Shown: positions 38,095 through 47,154, counted from the stretch's first letter. The stretch is DNA of 64,000 nt from Pelagibacterium flavum (GCF_025854335.1 NZ_CP107716.1:923001-987000), one strand, 5' to 3'. A program made the numbers and translations. Notes: a model not told the origin generated them from the sequence alone.

Positions 38095-39243
38095 ATGGTG
38101 AACTCCCTTGGTTTCGACCGGCCCCCCGGCGAAACACGCGTCGTCGTCGCAATGTCGGGCGGCGTCGATTCTTCAGTCGTTGCCGGACTTCTGGCCCGTG
38201 AGGGTTATGAGGTGATTGGCGTTACCCTGCAGCTTTACGATCATGGTGAAGCCACGTTCCGCAAGGGATCGTGTTGTGCGGGGCAGGATATTCATGATGC
38301 CCGCCGCGTGTCGGCGACCCTTGGCATTCCCCACTACGTGCTCGATTACGAGGAGCGTTTCCGCAAAGCAGTGATCGAGCCGTTCGCCGAAAGCTACGCA
38401 CTGGGCGAGACGCCCATTCCGTGCGTTTCGTGCAACCAGTCCGTCAAGTTCGTGGATCTGATGGAAGTGGCCCGCGATCTGGGCGCCGATTGTCTGGCGA
38501 CCGGTCATTATGTCCGCTCACGCATTGTCGATGGCAAGCGCCAGCTTTTGCGCCCGCTCGATGGCGACAAGGACCAGACCTATTTCCTGTTTGCCACGAC
38601 AGCGGGCCAGCTCGATTTCCTGCGCTTTCCGCTGGGCAACATGACCAAGGACGAAACGCGGGAATTGGCACGCGACATGGGGCTGGTGGTTGCCGAAAAA
38701 AGCGACAGCCAGGACATCTGTTTCGTGCCCAAGGGCTCTTATTCCGATGTGATCAAGAAGCTGATGCCCGAAGCCGAAAAGCCCGGCGATATCGTCGATG
38801 CCCATGGCCGCGTACTCGGGCGCCACAAGGGGATCATCCATTACACCATCGGGCAGCGGCGCGGCCTGGGCATTGCTTCGGGCGACCCGCTCTATGTGTT
38901 GCGGCTGGACGCCAAAACCCAGCAGGTGGTGGTGGGACCGAAATCTGCGCTCACGGCGCGGACGGTGCGGCTGCGTGACCTCAACTGGCTCGGGCCGCGT
39001 CCGCTGGCGGAAATGGCAGATGGCAATGGGCTGGCGCTCGAAGCCAAGGTGCGCTCGACGCGCGCGCCGCAGGAAGCCGTGGTCAATATTCGGGACGGCG
39101 AGGTCTATGTCACGCTGATCGCCGGGGAAACCGGCATCGCGCCGGGGCAGGCCTGCGTTCTTTATTCCGACGACAGCGCAGATGCACAGGTTCTGGGCGG
39201 CGGGTTCATTGCCGAGGCGGTGCCGTCGGCGCTGGTCGCCTGA
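38095..39243 (+). CDS. mnmA: tRNA-specific 2-thiouridylase
   Basis: Thiolates U34 of tRNA-Lys, -Glu and -Gln using ATP and a sulfur relay. The 382-aa protein has the PP-loop SGGVDSS near residue 23, the first catalytic Cys in [11 protein letters not shown] (near residue 105) and the second in SQDICFVP (near 206), so the active site is intact. A C-terminal beta-barrel domain follows (about 280-375). Transcribed alone, opposite to fliK, behind a leader with three hairpins. Confidence 0.96.
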   Translation: MVNSLGFDRPPGETRVVVAMSGGVDSSVVAGLLAREGYEVIGVTLQLYDHGEATFRKGSCCAGQDIHDARRVSATLGIPHYVLDYEERFRKAVIEPFAESYALGETPIPCVSCNQSVKFVDLMEVARDLGADCLATGHYVRSRIVDGKRQLLRPLDGDKDQTYFLFATTAGQLDFLRFPLGNMTKDETRELARDMGLVVAEKSDSQDICFVPKGSYSDVIKKLMPEAEKPGDIVDAHGRVLGRHKGIIHYTIGQRRGLGIASGDPLYVLRLDAKTQQVVVGPKSALTARTVRLRDLNWLGPRPLAEMADGNGLALEAKVRSTRAPQEAVVNIRDGEVYVTLIAGETGIAPGQACVLYSDDSADAQVLGGGFIAEAVPSALVA

Positions 39244-39253
39244 CATAGCATCG

Positions 39254-39472
39254 CTATTGGGCGTCCTGAATCTCTTCTGGCGTTTCGGCGGCGGGCTCTG
39301 AGCCCGGTTCGATCGTCGAAAGGTCCTCGACTGCTGTCGATCCGGCGACATTGCCTTCGCCCCATTCATTGATGGTTGCGATGATTGTTGCACCAATGGT
39401 GATGACGGCCAGGGCGCCAAAGATCAGAAGGATGATGCGATTGCCCCAATTGGGCTTTTCGGTCTCGGCCAT
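39254..39472 (-). CDS. Small single-pass membrane protein
   Basis: A 72-aa protein. AGGAG lies six bases before ATG 39472, which sets the start although the frame is open to 39622. It has a short basic-polar N-terminus (MAETEKPNWGNR), one membrane helix (about 12-33, IILLIFGALAVITIGATIIATI) and an acidic tail rich in Glu and Pro. Convergent with mnmA and divergent from the ECF sigma factor. I know no function; position next to the sigma factor makes a stress-related envelope role possible. Confidence 0.72.
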   Translation of the reverse strand: MAETEKPNWGNRIILLIFGALAVITIGATIIATINEWGEGNVAGSTAVEDLSTIEPGSEPAAETPEEIQDAQ

Positions 39473-39603
39473 GGCGTTCTCCTTGCTGAAGGCAGGTTGG
39501 TGCCTCTGACATAAGGCCGTGCGAGAAAAAATTCCAAGGATATTGCCGCGCCAATCGTCACACGTGCAAATAGACGTCGCGCGTGGCAGCTGAAAGGGCA
39601 GGG

Positions 39604-40131
39604 GTGGATCAGATTCTGGCAACAGAGGATACCATCGCCCGCGCGGCGAAGGGCGACCGCGCGGCCTTTGCCGCGCTGGTCTCGCTCCATTACGATTTTC
39701 TCTACCGCACGGCGTATAAATGGTGCGGAAATCGCGAAGACGCTGAAGACGTAACCCAGGATGTCTGCATCAAGCTGGCAACGGCGATTTCCGGTTTCGA
39801 CGGGCGGTCTGCCTTTACCAGTTGGCTCTATCGGATCGTGCTCAACGCGGTGCGGGACCGGCAGCGACAGGGTGTTCGGCGCAGTCGACAGAGCGAAGCC
39901 CTCGCGCATGTGACGGCAAGCGAAATGGCGCCCGAACAGGAAAGTGTCGCCACCCAATCGCAAATCTGGGACGCCGTCCGCAAGCTTCCGGAAAAGCAAC
40001 GTGATGCGGTTCTGCTGGTCTATGGGGAGGATATGGCGCATGCGGAGGCTGCGGCCATCATGGGAACCAGGGAATCCACCGTCTCCTGGTATGTTCATGA
40101 GGCCAAAAAGGCCCTGAAAGGCTTGGTTTAG
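39604..40131 (+). CDS. ECF-type RNA polymerase sigma factor
   Basis: Sigma factor of 175 aa with only regions 2 and 4. Region 2 reads FAALVSLHYDFLYRTAYKWC, then EDAEDVTQDVCIKLATAI and SAFTSWLYRIVLNAVRDRQR; region 4 reads LPEKQRDAVLLVYGEDMAHAEAAAIMG, ending in the recognition helix TVSWYVHEAKKAL. GTG 39604 is preferred to GTG 39583 because GAAAGGG lies just upstream. The membrane VWA gene begins 2 nt after its stop, so the pair is co-translated and the VWA protein is the likely controller. Confidence 0.88.
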   Translation: MDQILATEDTIARAAKGDRAAFAALVSLHYDFLYRTAYKWCGNREDAEDVTQDVCIKLATAISGFDGRSAFTSWLYRIVLNAVRDRQRQGVRRSRQSEALAHVTASEMAPEQESVATQSQIWDAVRKLPEKQRDAVLLVYGEDMAHAEAAAIMGTRESTVSWYVHEAKKALKGLV

Positions 40132-40133
40132 AT

Positions 40134-42065
40134 ATGGACGACAAGCTCAAATCCGCACTCGGCGGCGTGACGCCTCCCCCGGCCTCCAGCGACGCGCGCG
40201 AACTGGCGCTGGCCGCCGCCATGACCGCCTTCGATGATGCGCAAGAGCAGAAAAATGCGCATGGCGTCCAAGGAATGCGCTCGGGTGAGCGTCTCAGGTC
40301 CATCGTTTCCAAGATCAAAGGGACATGGACAATGGATATGCGTATTCCGCTCGGCGCGACATTCGCCGCGCTTTTGGTGCTGCCGCTCGGCGTCGCCATG
40401 ATGAACCGGACGCCGCTGACGCCTCTCGACCAGCTTTTCGAACGGCCCGAACAGGAAAGCGCCGGACGCGAAAGGGTGCAGGCCGAAGCGCCGCAAGCGG
40501 AGACATCGGCTGGCGTGTCATCCGATATGGAGATGGCCGATACCATGATTGCCGAACCGGCGCCCATGCCTGCGGCCGCGCCGGCCCCGGTGATGACGCA
40601 GAGACTGTCCAATGTCATGCCCTCGGGCGCCCAGGAATTCGGAGGTGCAGCGAGCGGTGTGTCAGGAGACCGGTTTACCGCGTTCGATGAAGGCGGCGTG
40701 CAGATCGTTGCCGACAATCCGGTTTCGACCTTCTCGATCGATGTGGACACCGCCGCCTATGCCTATGTCCGTCGTTCGCTGGAAATGGGGCAAATCCCAC
40801 CGGCCGACGCGGTGCGGGTCGAGGAACTCGTCAACTATTTCGACTACAATTATCCCGCTCCGGTCGGCGACGCGCCATTCGAGACATCTGTGGCTGTGAC
40901 GGAATCGCCGTGGAACCCGGAGAACCGGCTGGTTCATATCGGAATACAAGGCGAACCCGTTGATCTTGACGCCGTGCCGCCAGCCAATCTGGTGCTGCTG
41001 ATCGACACGTCGGGTTCGATGGACGAGGCGAGCAAGCTGCCGTTGCTCAAGCGGGCGTTTGCGCTGCTGGTCAACGAAATGGGAGCCGAGGATTCGATCT
41101 CGATCGTGACCTATGCGGGAAGAGCGGGGGTTGTGCTCGAGCCGACGCCGGCGAGCGACAAGGCGACGATCCTGCAAGCGATCGAAGATCTGGTGCCGGG
41201 CGGGTCGACCGCGGGGGCGCAAGGGATCGAGGCGGCTTACGATCTGGCTGAAAGAGCGATGATCGACAGCGGAACCAATCGCGTGCTGCTGGCAACTGAT
41301 GGCGATTTCAACGTGGGGCTGTCCGACCCTGATGGGCTCGAGAGCTTCATCGAGACCAAGCGCGATGAGGGGATTTTCCTTTCGGTCCTGGGGTTCGGCA
41401 CAGGCAATTACAATGACGCTGTCATGCAATCGCTCGCCCAGGCCGGAAACGGCAACGCTGCCTATATCGACAGTTATTCCGAAGCCCGGAAGGTTCTGGT
41501 CGAAGAGATGGGCGGCACGCTTTTGACCATTGCCAAGGACGTTAAAATTCAGGTCGAATTCAATCCACAGACGGTCTCGGAATATCGGCTGATCGGCTAT
41601 GAAACGAGGGGCCTGGCGCGCGAGGATTTCAATGACGATGCCGTGGACGCAGGCGATATCGGGGCAGGGCACACGGTGACGGCGATCTACGAGATCACTC
41701 CGGCCGGCGCACGCGGGTCGGTCGATCCGTTGCGGTATGGCAGCGATGTGGCTGTGGCACCTGACGGCAATGACGACGAGCTGGGGTTCCTGAAGCTGCG
41801 CTACAAGGCGCCCGATGGCGATGTGTCCGAACTGATCGAAAAGCCGATCCGGCTCGATACGGGCACGGCCATGGCAAGCGGCGATTTGAACTTTGCAACC
41901 GCCGTTGCGGCCTTCGGGCAAAAGCTCAAAGGGTCGACGCATCTGCGCACAATGAGTTGGCCCGAGATCAGGGCACTGGCTGCTTCGGCGATTGAAGACG
42001 ATCCGACGGGGCGGCGCGCGGAATTTTTAGGGCTGGTCGATATCGCCGAAAGCCTTGCGAACTGA
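40134..42065 (+). CDS. Membrane VWA-domain protein (YfbK-like), possible anti-sigma partner
   Basis: A 643-aa protein. Residues 1-70 are a cytoplasmic charged segment beginning MDDKLKSALGGVTPPPAS. A membrane helix spans about 71-90 (IPLGATFAALLVLPLGVAMM), followed by a linker of about 100 residues. A YfbK-type N-terminal unit (FSIDVDTAAYAYVRRSL) comes next, then the VWA domain with intact MIDAS motif DTSGS at 291-295, and a C-terminal DUF3520 region. Linked to the ECF sigma gene by a 2-nt gap. The cytoplasmic N-terminus could hold the sigma factor; this is inference. Confidence 0.85.
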   Translation: MDDKLKSALGGVTPPPASSDARELALAAAMTAFDDAQEQKNAHGVQGMRSGERLRSIVSKIKGTWTMDMRIPLGATFAALLVLPLGVAMMNRTPLTPLDQLFERPEQESAGRERVQAEAPQAETSAGVSSDMEMADTMIAEPAPMPAAAPAPVMTQRLSNVMPSGAQEFGGAASGVSGDRFTAFDEGGVQIVADNPVSTFSIDVDTAAYAYVRRSLEMGQIPPADAVRVEELVNYFDYNYPAPVGDAPFETSVAVTESPWNPENRLVHIGIQGEPVDLDAVPPANLVLLIDTSGSMDEASKLPLLKRAFALLVNEMGAEDSISIVTYAGRAGVVLEPTPASDKATILQAIEDLVPGGSTAGAQGIEAAYDLAERAMIDSGTNRVLLATDGDFNVGLSDPDGLESFIETKRDEGIFLSVLGFGTGNYNDAVMQSLAQAGNGNAAYIDSYSEARKVLVEEMGGTLLTIAKDVKIQVEFNPQTVSEYRLIGYETRGLAREDFNDDAVDAGDIGAGHTVTAIYEITPAGARGSVDPLRYGSDVAVAPDGNDDELGFLKLRYKAPDGDVSELIEKPIRLDTGTAMASGDLNFATAVAAFGQKLKGSTHLRTMSWPEIRALAASAIEDDPTGRRAEFLGLVDIAESLAN

Positions 42066-42067
42066 AC

Positions 42068-42095
42068 AAAAGGCCCAGGATTGTCCCGGGCCTTT
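42068..42095. terminator. Bidirectional terminator between VWA and VOC genes
   Basis: AAAGGCCC / GGGCCTTT arms with a loop of about 11 nt between convergent genes, flanked by A-rich and T-rich tails on either side. Confidence 0.75.
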
Positions 42096-42113
42096 CTCTG
42101 TAATATCCGCACT

Positions 42114-43067
42114 CTAGTCTATCGGCTTAAGACCCGCTTCGATCTGGGCGCGCTTGGGTTCGAGGAAAGGCGGCAGGGCGAGGTGTTCGCCTAAAGTTTC
42201 CATCGGTTCATCGACATCGAATCCGGGGCCGTCGGTTGCGATTTCAAACAGGATGCCATTGGGCTCGCGGAAATAGAGCGAGGTGAAGTAGTATCGCGCG
42301 ACTTCGCCGGAGGTGCGTAGGCCCGCCTGGGTTGCACGTGCCACCCATTGATCGAACTGTTTTTTGTCCGGTGTGCGGAAGGCGACGTGATGTACGCCAC
42401 CTGCACCGGGCCGGGCAAAGGGCAGATCGGGCTCGACGGCAACGTGCAGTTCGGCCGAAGCGCCGCCATCGCCCATGGCAAAGACATGCACCTCGCCCTG
42501 AATGTCGGTCGCGGGATGGGTGCGGACTTTGCGCATGTTCATGACGGTCGTCAGCACGGCCTCGGAGCGCTTGAGATCGGGCACGCTCATGGTGATCGGG
42601 CCCAGCCCCTTGATCTGGCGTTCCATGGGCACCGGGCTTTTGTCCCATGGGTTTGCGCCTCCGGCCCGCGTGTCGTTGACCAGCCGCAAGCGCTGGCCCT
42701 CGGGGTCTTCGAAATCGAGAGACATGTGACCGGCCCGTTCAGCGATATCGGAGGTCTTGACGCCATTGGCTTCGAGGCGGGTCTTCCACCAGTCGAGCGC
42801 TGTTTCGCCCTCTACCCGGAATGCGGTGCGCACGATGGAATGGGTGCCACGTTGCTCGGGGGCGGCGGGCCAATCAAAGAAGGTGATATCGGAGCCTGGC
42901 GAAGCTTTGCCGTCGCCATAAAACAGATGATAGGCGGTCGTATCGTCCTGATTGACGGTGCGCTTGACCAGCCGCAGACCGAGCACCTGCGTGTAGAACC
43001 GCAGATTTTCGCGCGCGTTGGCGGTTACGGCGGTCAGATGGTGCAGTCCGGTAAGTTCGAGGGCCAT
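42114..43067 (-). CDS. VOC-family ring-cleaving dioxygenase (MhqO-like)
   Basis: Vicinal-oxygen-chelate protein of 317 aa with two VOC modules. The first opens [20 protein letters not shown]; the second includes [18 protein letters not shown] and closes [16 protein letters not shown], giving the His, His and Glu expected to bind the metal. It belongs with the hydroquinone/catechol dioxygenases of the MhqO group by general pattern. ATG 43067 has GGAG six bases upstream; the frame is open to 43097. No other aromatic catabolic gene is adjacent. Confidence 0.85.
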   Translation of the reverse strand: MALELTGLHHLTAVTANARENLRFYTQVLGLRLVKRTVNQDDTTAYHLFYGDGKASPGSDITFFDWPAAPEQRGTHSIVRTAFRVEGETALDWWKTRLEANGVKTSDIAERAGHMSLDFEDPEGQRLRLVNDTRAGGANPWDKSPVPMERQIKGLGPITMSVPDLKRSEAVLTTVMNMRKVRTHPATDIQGEVHVFAMGDGGASAELHVAVEPDLPFARPGAGGVHHVAFRTPDKKQFDQWVARATQAGLRTSGEVARYYFTSLYFREPNGILFEIATDGPGFDVDEPMETLGEHLALPPFLEPKRAQIEAGLKPID

Positions 43068-43293
43068 GACGGTCTCCAAAAGCGAGTGTTGTTGCACCTA
43101 ACATAGATCGCGTCGGGGTTTGCCAAAACGGGTGCAAACCTAATTCATTATTCGACACCGGCGAACGACGTAACCTGCCGATTCTGTCTAGGCGTCCATG
43201 CACGAGCGCGCTTTGCCGAGTCTTTGCGCAACCTGTCATGGTTCAAATCGTTCCTGACCTGAACCGCGCGACACAGCAAAGGGAGGCGGCATC

Positions 43294-43971
43294 ATGACAA
43301 GCGCGAACGAGCGGCAGGCTGGCTCGAAGGAAACTGACGAGGGGATTGATGCCGAGACGAGCGAGCCCTTCTCGTCTCTCGAGGACGCGGAAAAAGCCGC
43401 GCAGAACTGCAGACGCTGTCCGCTGTACAAGAATGCGACCCAGGTTGTTTTCGGAGAGGGGCCTGAGCATGCTCCCATCATGCTGGTGGGAGAACAACCG
43501 GGCGATCGCGAGGATATTGAGGGTTATCCCTTCGTGGGGCCGGCTGGAAAATTGCTTGACGAGGTGCTGGCCGAAGCGGGGATCGACCGTACGAAAGTGT
43601 TCGTGACCAATGCCGTTAAGCATTTCAAGTTCATGCCACGTGGCAAACGGCGGCTGCACCAAAAACCCAATCGTGGGGAGATATCGGCTTGCCGGTTCTG
43701 GCTTGATCGCGAGCGGGCGCTGGTTGGCCCCGAGGTCGTCGTGGCACTTGGAGCGACGGCGGCACAAAGCCTGTTGGGATCGGGCGCGACAATATCGAAA
43801 CTCCGCGATTCACCGAGCGAAATGGACGATGGAATGATGGTTTTCGTGACCGTACATCCGGCCTATCTGCTGCGTATGCCTGACCGCGCAAAGGCCGCCG
43901 AAGAGAGAAAGGCTTTCGCGCGCGATCTCGCTGCGATCAAGCAGTACATGGAAAGCATAAACGAGGGGTAG
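43294..43971 (+). CDS. udgX: UdgX-type uracil-DNA glycosylase
   Basis: Uracil-DNA glycosylase-superfamily protein of 225 aa. Motif A is GEQPGDRED (66-74), and the loop KRRLHQ (118-123) places a histidine at 122 in the position that in mycobacterial UdgX forms a covalent link to the abasic sugar. VTNAVKHFKF and VTVHPAYLLR are also UdgX-like. Cysteines in CRRCPL (39, 42) and ISACRFW near 133 are candidate [4Fe-4S] ligands. The Q in GEQPGD rather than the family-4 pattern supports UdgX. Start is supported by GGGAGG upstream. Acts in repair of deaminated cytosine. Confidence 0.9.
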   Translation: MTSANERQAGSKETDEGIDAETSEPFSSLEDAEKAAQNCRRCPLYKNATQVVFGEGPEHAPIMLVGEQPGDREDIEGYPFVGPAGKLLDEVLAEAGIDRTKVFVTNAVKHFKFMPRGKRRLHQKPNRGEISACRFWLDRERALVGPEVVVALGATAAQSLLGSGATISKLRDSPSEMDDGMMVFVTVHPAYLLRMPDRAKAAEERKAFARDLAAIKQYMESINEG

Positions 43972-43979
43972 CGTGGCGC

Positions 43980-44008
43980 TTGACAGCGCGAACGCCGATC
44001 CCTAATAA
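43980..44008 (+). promoter_or_regulatory. Sigma-70 promoter of the tRNA gene
   Basis: TTGACA (43980-43985), 17-nt spacer, TAATAA (44003-44008), 62 nt before the tRNA. Close to consensus, as usual for tRNA genes. Confidence 0.75.
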
Positions 44009-44069
44009 GCCTCGTGCCGGCAGCCCTTCGCGCAGACGGCACGCCGCCCGCGCGGCCAAGCCTCAATGG

Positions 44070-44146
44070 GGCGGAGTAGCTCAGCTGGTTAGAGCAGCGG
44101 AATCATAATCCGCGTGTCGGGGGTTCAAGTCCCTCCTCCGCTACCA
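44070..44146 (+). tRNA. tRNA with CAT anticodon, probably elongator Met
   Basis: 77-nt cloverleaf with encoded CCA. Acceptor GGCGGAG pairs with CTCCGCT (first pair G-U), the D loop is AGCTGGTTA, and the anticodon stem GCGGA/TCCGC encloses a 7-nt loop with CAT. The T arm is GGGGG-TTCAAGT-CCCTC. CAT also occurs in initiator Met and in lysidine-modified Ile2; the initiator is unlikely because GGG/CCC anticodon-stem pairs are absent. Ile2 cannot be excluded by eye. Confidence 0.9.
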
Positions 44147-44690
44147 ATTCGTACGCGATAGTGCGATAAGGTACTCAAGAAACACGATTTTTTGTGAAAG
44201 CGCACTACTACGACGATGTGTCTGTTGGTAGCGGTCGGCGGAGATGAGGAACTGGAATGCATGGTGAATGGCGAGTGGGACGGCAATGCGCTTGGTCGGC
44301 CGGCCATTTGGTTAAAGTCCGCTTTGCGCCCTCATGTCGGCCATTCGCGATCCATCGTTTTCATCCCAGAAGCTGCTATTTGCTGCAGGAGATTAATGCC
44401 CTAAGAGGGCATCCAAATCCCTAAGGTCTTTGGAACTTGGCAACGCAATTTCGGGCCGACTAGCGTGTAAGCGTAGAGGTTCGTTGAGTACCGCTAGGTC
44501 ATCGCGTTTGGTCTTGAGTCATTGACATCAAAATGCGTTCGCCTACCCAGTTTACGTGCGGCCAAGTTCAATCGCAATCGGTCATATTTCCGCTTTTCCA
44601 GCGGCGTGTTTTGGCGCCAACCTCTTTCAATATTCTGCGGACAACTGGCTGATTGCGAAGCTTGGTCGCTGGAAGGATTGCAAATACGAG
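44147..44690. other. Gene-poor stretch between tRNA and IS element
   Basis: About 540 bp of lower G+C sequence. I find no recognisable gene, only short unconvincing frames on both strands. No repeat of the tRNA 3' end was noticed further right that would mark an integrated island, but the position beside a tRNA and an IS suggests an old insertion zone. Confidence 0.5.
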
Positions 44691-44695
44691 TTCTA

Positions 44696-45541
44696 GGGTC
44701 CATACCCAATCAGTTTGTTGAATAGACGCTGCAAATCAGATTCTCTGGCTTTAGATGAGTTCGGAGGTATCGATGAGCAGACTATTTTGGTTGAGTGATG
44801 CAGCTTGGGCGGCCATTGAGCCACATCTCCCCAAGAACCAGCCTGGAGCACGTCGAGTGGATGACCGGCGGGTAATTTCGGGGATCGTTCATATGCTCAA
44901 GTGCGGCGGACGCTGGGCTGATTGCCCTGCCGAGTATGGCCCCTCGACAACAGTCTACAATCGCTGGAACCGCTGGAGTCGCCGCGGCGTATGGGCACGC
45001 ATTCTCGCGGCTCTGACCGAACAAGGCTGGATTGCGGAAACCGCCCAGATCGACAGCAGCTATATCAAAGCCCATCGCTGTGCAGGCGGGGGAAAAGGGG
45101 GGCGCGAACCAATGCCATTGGCATCTCGCGTGGTGGCCGGACCACCAAGATCCATGCGCTCGTCGACGTTATCGGCAGACCGATCCGCCTCATCCTGACG
45201 CCCGGCAATGCCTCGGACATGAAGGGGGCCGATCTGCTCATCGCCCACACGATGGGCATGAAGAGAGTTATTGCTGACCGCGGCTATGATGCCAACCGCC
45301 TTCGTTCCACTCTGCGCAACCAGAAGACAATCCCGGTCATCCCTGGCCGCAAGAACCGGAAGCGCAAAATCAAATACGACGAGAAACGCTACAAAGACCG
45401 CTGGCGTGTCGAGGCCATGTTCTGCCGGCTCAAGGATTTCCGCCGCGTTGCCACCCGATACGACAAGCTTGCCCGAAACTATCTATCTGCTGTCATGCTC
45501 GCAGCGGCAGTCGCATACTGGCTATGAACGAGTCTCGACCC
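44696..45541 (+). mobile_element. IS5-family (IS427-like) insertion sequence
   Basis: About 846 bp with terminal inverted repeats: the left end GGGTCCATACCC and the right end read inward as GGGTCGAGACTC. Both ends are flanked by TA, the target duplication of the IS427 group. The perfect match extends outward to TTCTAGGGTC (44691-44700) and its complement (45537-45546), so the true tips could be five bases farther out. Encodes one transposase made by frameshift. Confidence 0.82.
44773..45527 (+). CDS. IS427-type transposase, made by programmed -1 frameshift
   Basis: DDE transposase in two overlapping frames. The first runs from ATG 44773 (GGAGG six bases upstream) to 45198 and holds the N-terminal domain beginning MSRLFWLSDAAWAAIEPHLP and the first Asp in AQIDSSYIKAH. 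The second, open to 45527, holds the second Asp (KIHALVDVIGRP) and the Glu (RWRVEAMFCRLKDF). The slippery heptamer G-GGA-AAA at 45090-45096, followed by a G6 run, allows -1 slippage and joins them into an unbroken family sequence (GGGKRGARTNAIGISRGG). All three catalytic residues are present, so the element may be active. Confidence 0.88.
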
Positions 45542-45800
45542 TAGAAAGTTCGGATTGGATCACTGCAAGGTTTAATCGACATTATATTAATGTCATCGGA
45601 ATAGATCGACGGCCTCGAGAGCCTGAAACGTTGGTACTGCATGATATGCTGCCAGTCTGCGCGATAGGAGCCCAGTGCGATATCGCTAAAGAAGGCAAGA
45701 AGACCGGCATTCGAAGCTGCCTGAATGACATTGATCATTAGGTAACACTGGTCAGTTGGATCAGATACTTCATCGCGTCCGATACGCCGACGTTCGCGTC

Positions 45801-45944
45801 CTAAAAGACCGGAAAAGAAACCATAGCTTCCTTAGCTGTTGCGGCCTGCTTCAGAGACCCAATAATGGCCGGGTCGGCGATGAGCGCTCGGAGCAAGTCG
45901 GGTCGAACCAGATCGTTGGACTGTCTGAGGCGATGAAGCAGGGC
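45801..45944 (-). pseudogene. Coding-like fragment, unknown
   Basis: A 47-codon open stretch with protein-like composition (LLHRLRQSNDLVRPDLLRAL, then IADPAIIGSLKQAATAKEA). It has no ATG and is preceded by a stop, so it is a remnant or uses a CTG or TTG start. A perfect palindrome lies 20-40 nt upstream. No family recognised. Confidence 0.3.
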
Positions 45945-45963
45945 TCATCATAGCACATGATGG

Positions 45964-45985
45964 ATACTGTAACCTGGTACAGTAT
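45964..45985. promoter_or_regulatory. Perfect dyad ATACTGTA-N6-TACAGTAT
   Basis: Contains CTGT-N8-ACAG, the core of the enterobacterial LexA box. Alphaproteobacterial LexA normally binds GTTC-N7-GTTC, so this is either a foreign operator or a site for another regulator. Confidence 0.5.
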
Positions 45986-46211
45986 GTGAAGTTCGAAGAC
46001 TCCAACTTTACATCAGAATTTGCGCGCGGATCTGAGCCTGCCGTCGCTCTTCCCTTTGAGAAGTACTGGACGTCAGAAGCTTTCTTTTGTGACGCTCGGC
46101 AACATCCATGGTGGCCCACCCGAGTTTTTTGGATGCCTCTAGCTTTGAGGCGGGACGTGATAGGCGTGGACAAGTTCCCTCTTGCAATGAAAGCTGGTAG
46201 CGTATACGATA

Positions 46212-46916
46212 ATGAACATGGAAGCGAATTCGATAACTCAGACAAGAACTGAGAAGGCGGGCGGCTCGTCGACGCGGTCGGCCTATGCCACCATCAAGCG
46301 CAAGATCATGGACAATGAGTTTGCGCCCGGAATGCAGATGCCCGAGCAGCAGCTCGCCGATTATCTCGGTCTGTCGCGTACGCCGGTGCGGGAAGCACTG
46401 ATCCGGCTGGCCCAGGAAGGTCTTATCGAAGTTATCCCCCGGCACGGCATGCGCGTTCTGCCCGTGTCGGTGGCGGATATGAAAGAGATTTACGAGGTTC
46501 TGGTCAGTCTGGAGCCGATGGCGACCGAACTGCTTGCCAAACGCCGCCCAGACGAAAAGGAGATGTCGCGGCTGATCGAGGCCTGTGCCGAAATGGAAGC
46601 GGCGCTTGAAGCCGATGATCTCCAGACCTGGGCCAAGGCCGACGAGAAATTTCATTTCGAGCTCGTTCAGCTTTGCGGCAACAGGCGTCTGGCATCGATG
46701 GTGATGGGTGTCTGGGAGCAATCGCACCGGGCGCGGATGATCACGCTCCGGATGCGGCCTAAACCTTATGAATCAACGCGCGAGCATCGCGCGGTTGTAG
46801 AAGCAATTCTGGCCGGTGACGCCGCGCAGGCGCGCGAGCTTTACCGGCAGCACAGGAGCAAGGCGGCCAATGCGATGATTTCGATTATCGAGCAGATGGG
46901 TATGTCCCAGCTCTAA
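46212..46916 (+). CDS. GntR-family regulator, FCD (FadR) subgroup
   Basis: Transcription factor of 234 aa. The winged helix (about 22-90) contains MPEQQLADYLGLSRTPVREAL and then EGLIEVIPRHGMRVL; the all-helical FCD ligand domain (about 100-225) carries the metal-binding residues in KADEKFHFELVQLCGN and TREHRAVVEAILAGD. ATG 46212 lacks a clear ribosome-binding site; 46218 is an alternative. CGTATACG at 46201-46208 has the GTATAC core of many FCD operators and may be autoregulatory. A short GCGCCG/CGGCGC hairpin follows the stop. Likely regulator of the operon from 47155; its ligand is unknown. Confidence 0.88.
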   Translation: MNMEANSITQTRTEKAGGSSTRSAYATIKRKIMDNEFAPGMQMPEQQLADYLGLSRTPVREALIRLAQEGLIEVIPRHGMRVLPVSVADMKEIYEVLVSLEPMATELLAKRRPDEKEMSRLIEACAEMEAALEADDLQTWAKADEKFHFELVQLCGNRRLASMVMGVWEQSHRARMITLRMRPKPYESTREHRAVVEAILAGDAAQARELYRQHRSKAANAMISIIEQMGMSQL

Positions 46917-47154
46917 AGGGTAGCGCCGGGACGGCGCGTTGAGAACGCACAAAAGGAAAACAGTGGATCGCGCGGGAATGTGAGCGGTCCAAGGGAAGAG
47001 TGTTGCTGAAATTGGAGTTGGCGCGGGCGGATCGCCTGAGGCGCTGACCTGGGAGAAAGTACGGTATGATCTGGTGCTCAAAAGCGCCGCGGCATCGTCG
47101 CGGCGAGCGGAGAGACTTTACGAAAATTCGGGCCCTGCCTGCGGGAGGCGTGCA

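Larger units (their letters stand above)
45547..46211. other. Gene-poor mosaic stretch between IS and gntR
   Basis: About 665 bp. No intact gene is recognised. Two minus-strand frames look coding-like but match nothing I know: 45541-45738 (MINVIQAASNAGLLAFF onward, 65 aa, its stop at the IS edge) and 45801-45944 (listed separately). A perfect 8-bp dyad lies at 45964-45985. This is probably eroded foreign DNA. Confidence 0.5.

Noticed and set aside
44070..44146. Direct repeat of the tRNA 3' end marking an integrated element
   Set aside because: I found no second copy of the T-arm/acceptor sequence within the window by eye; a computed search would be decisive.
45271..45741. Third plus-strand frame in the IS region
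   Set aside because: It overlaps the transposase in another frame and crosses the IS right end without any family resemblance.
46008..46727. Minus-strand frame (239 codons) opposite gntR
   Set aside because: It is antisense to a clear regulator and has no recognisable domain.
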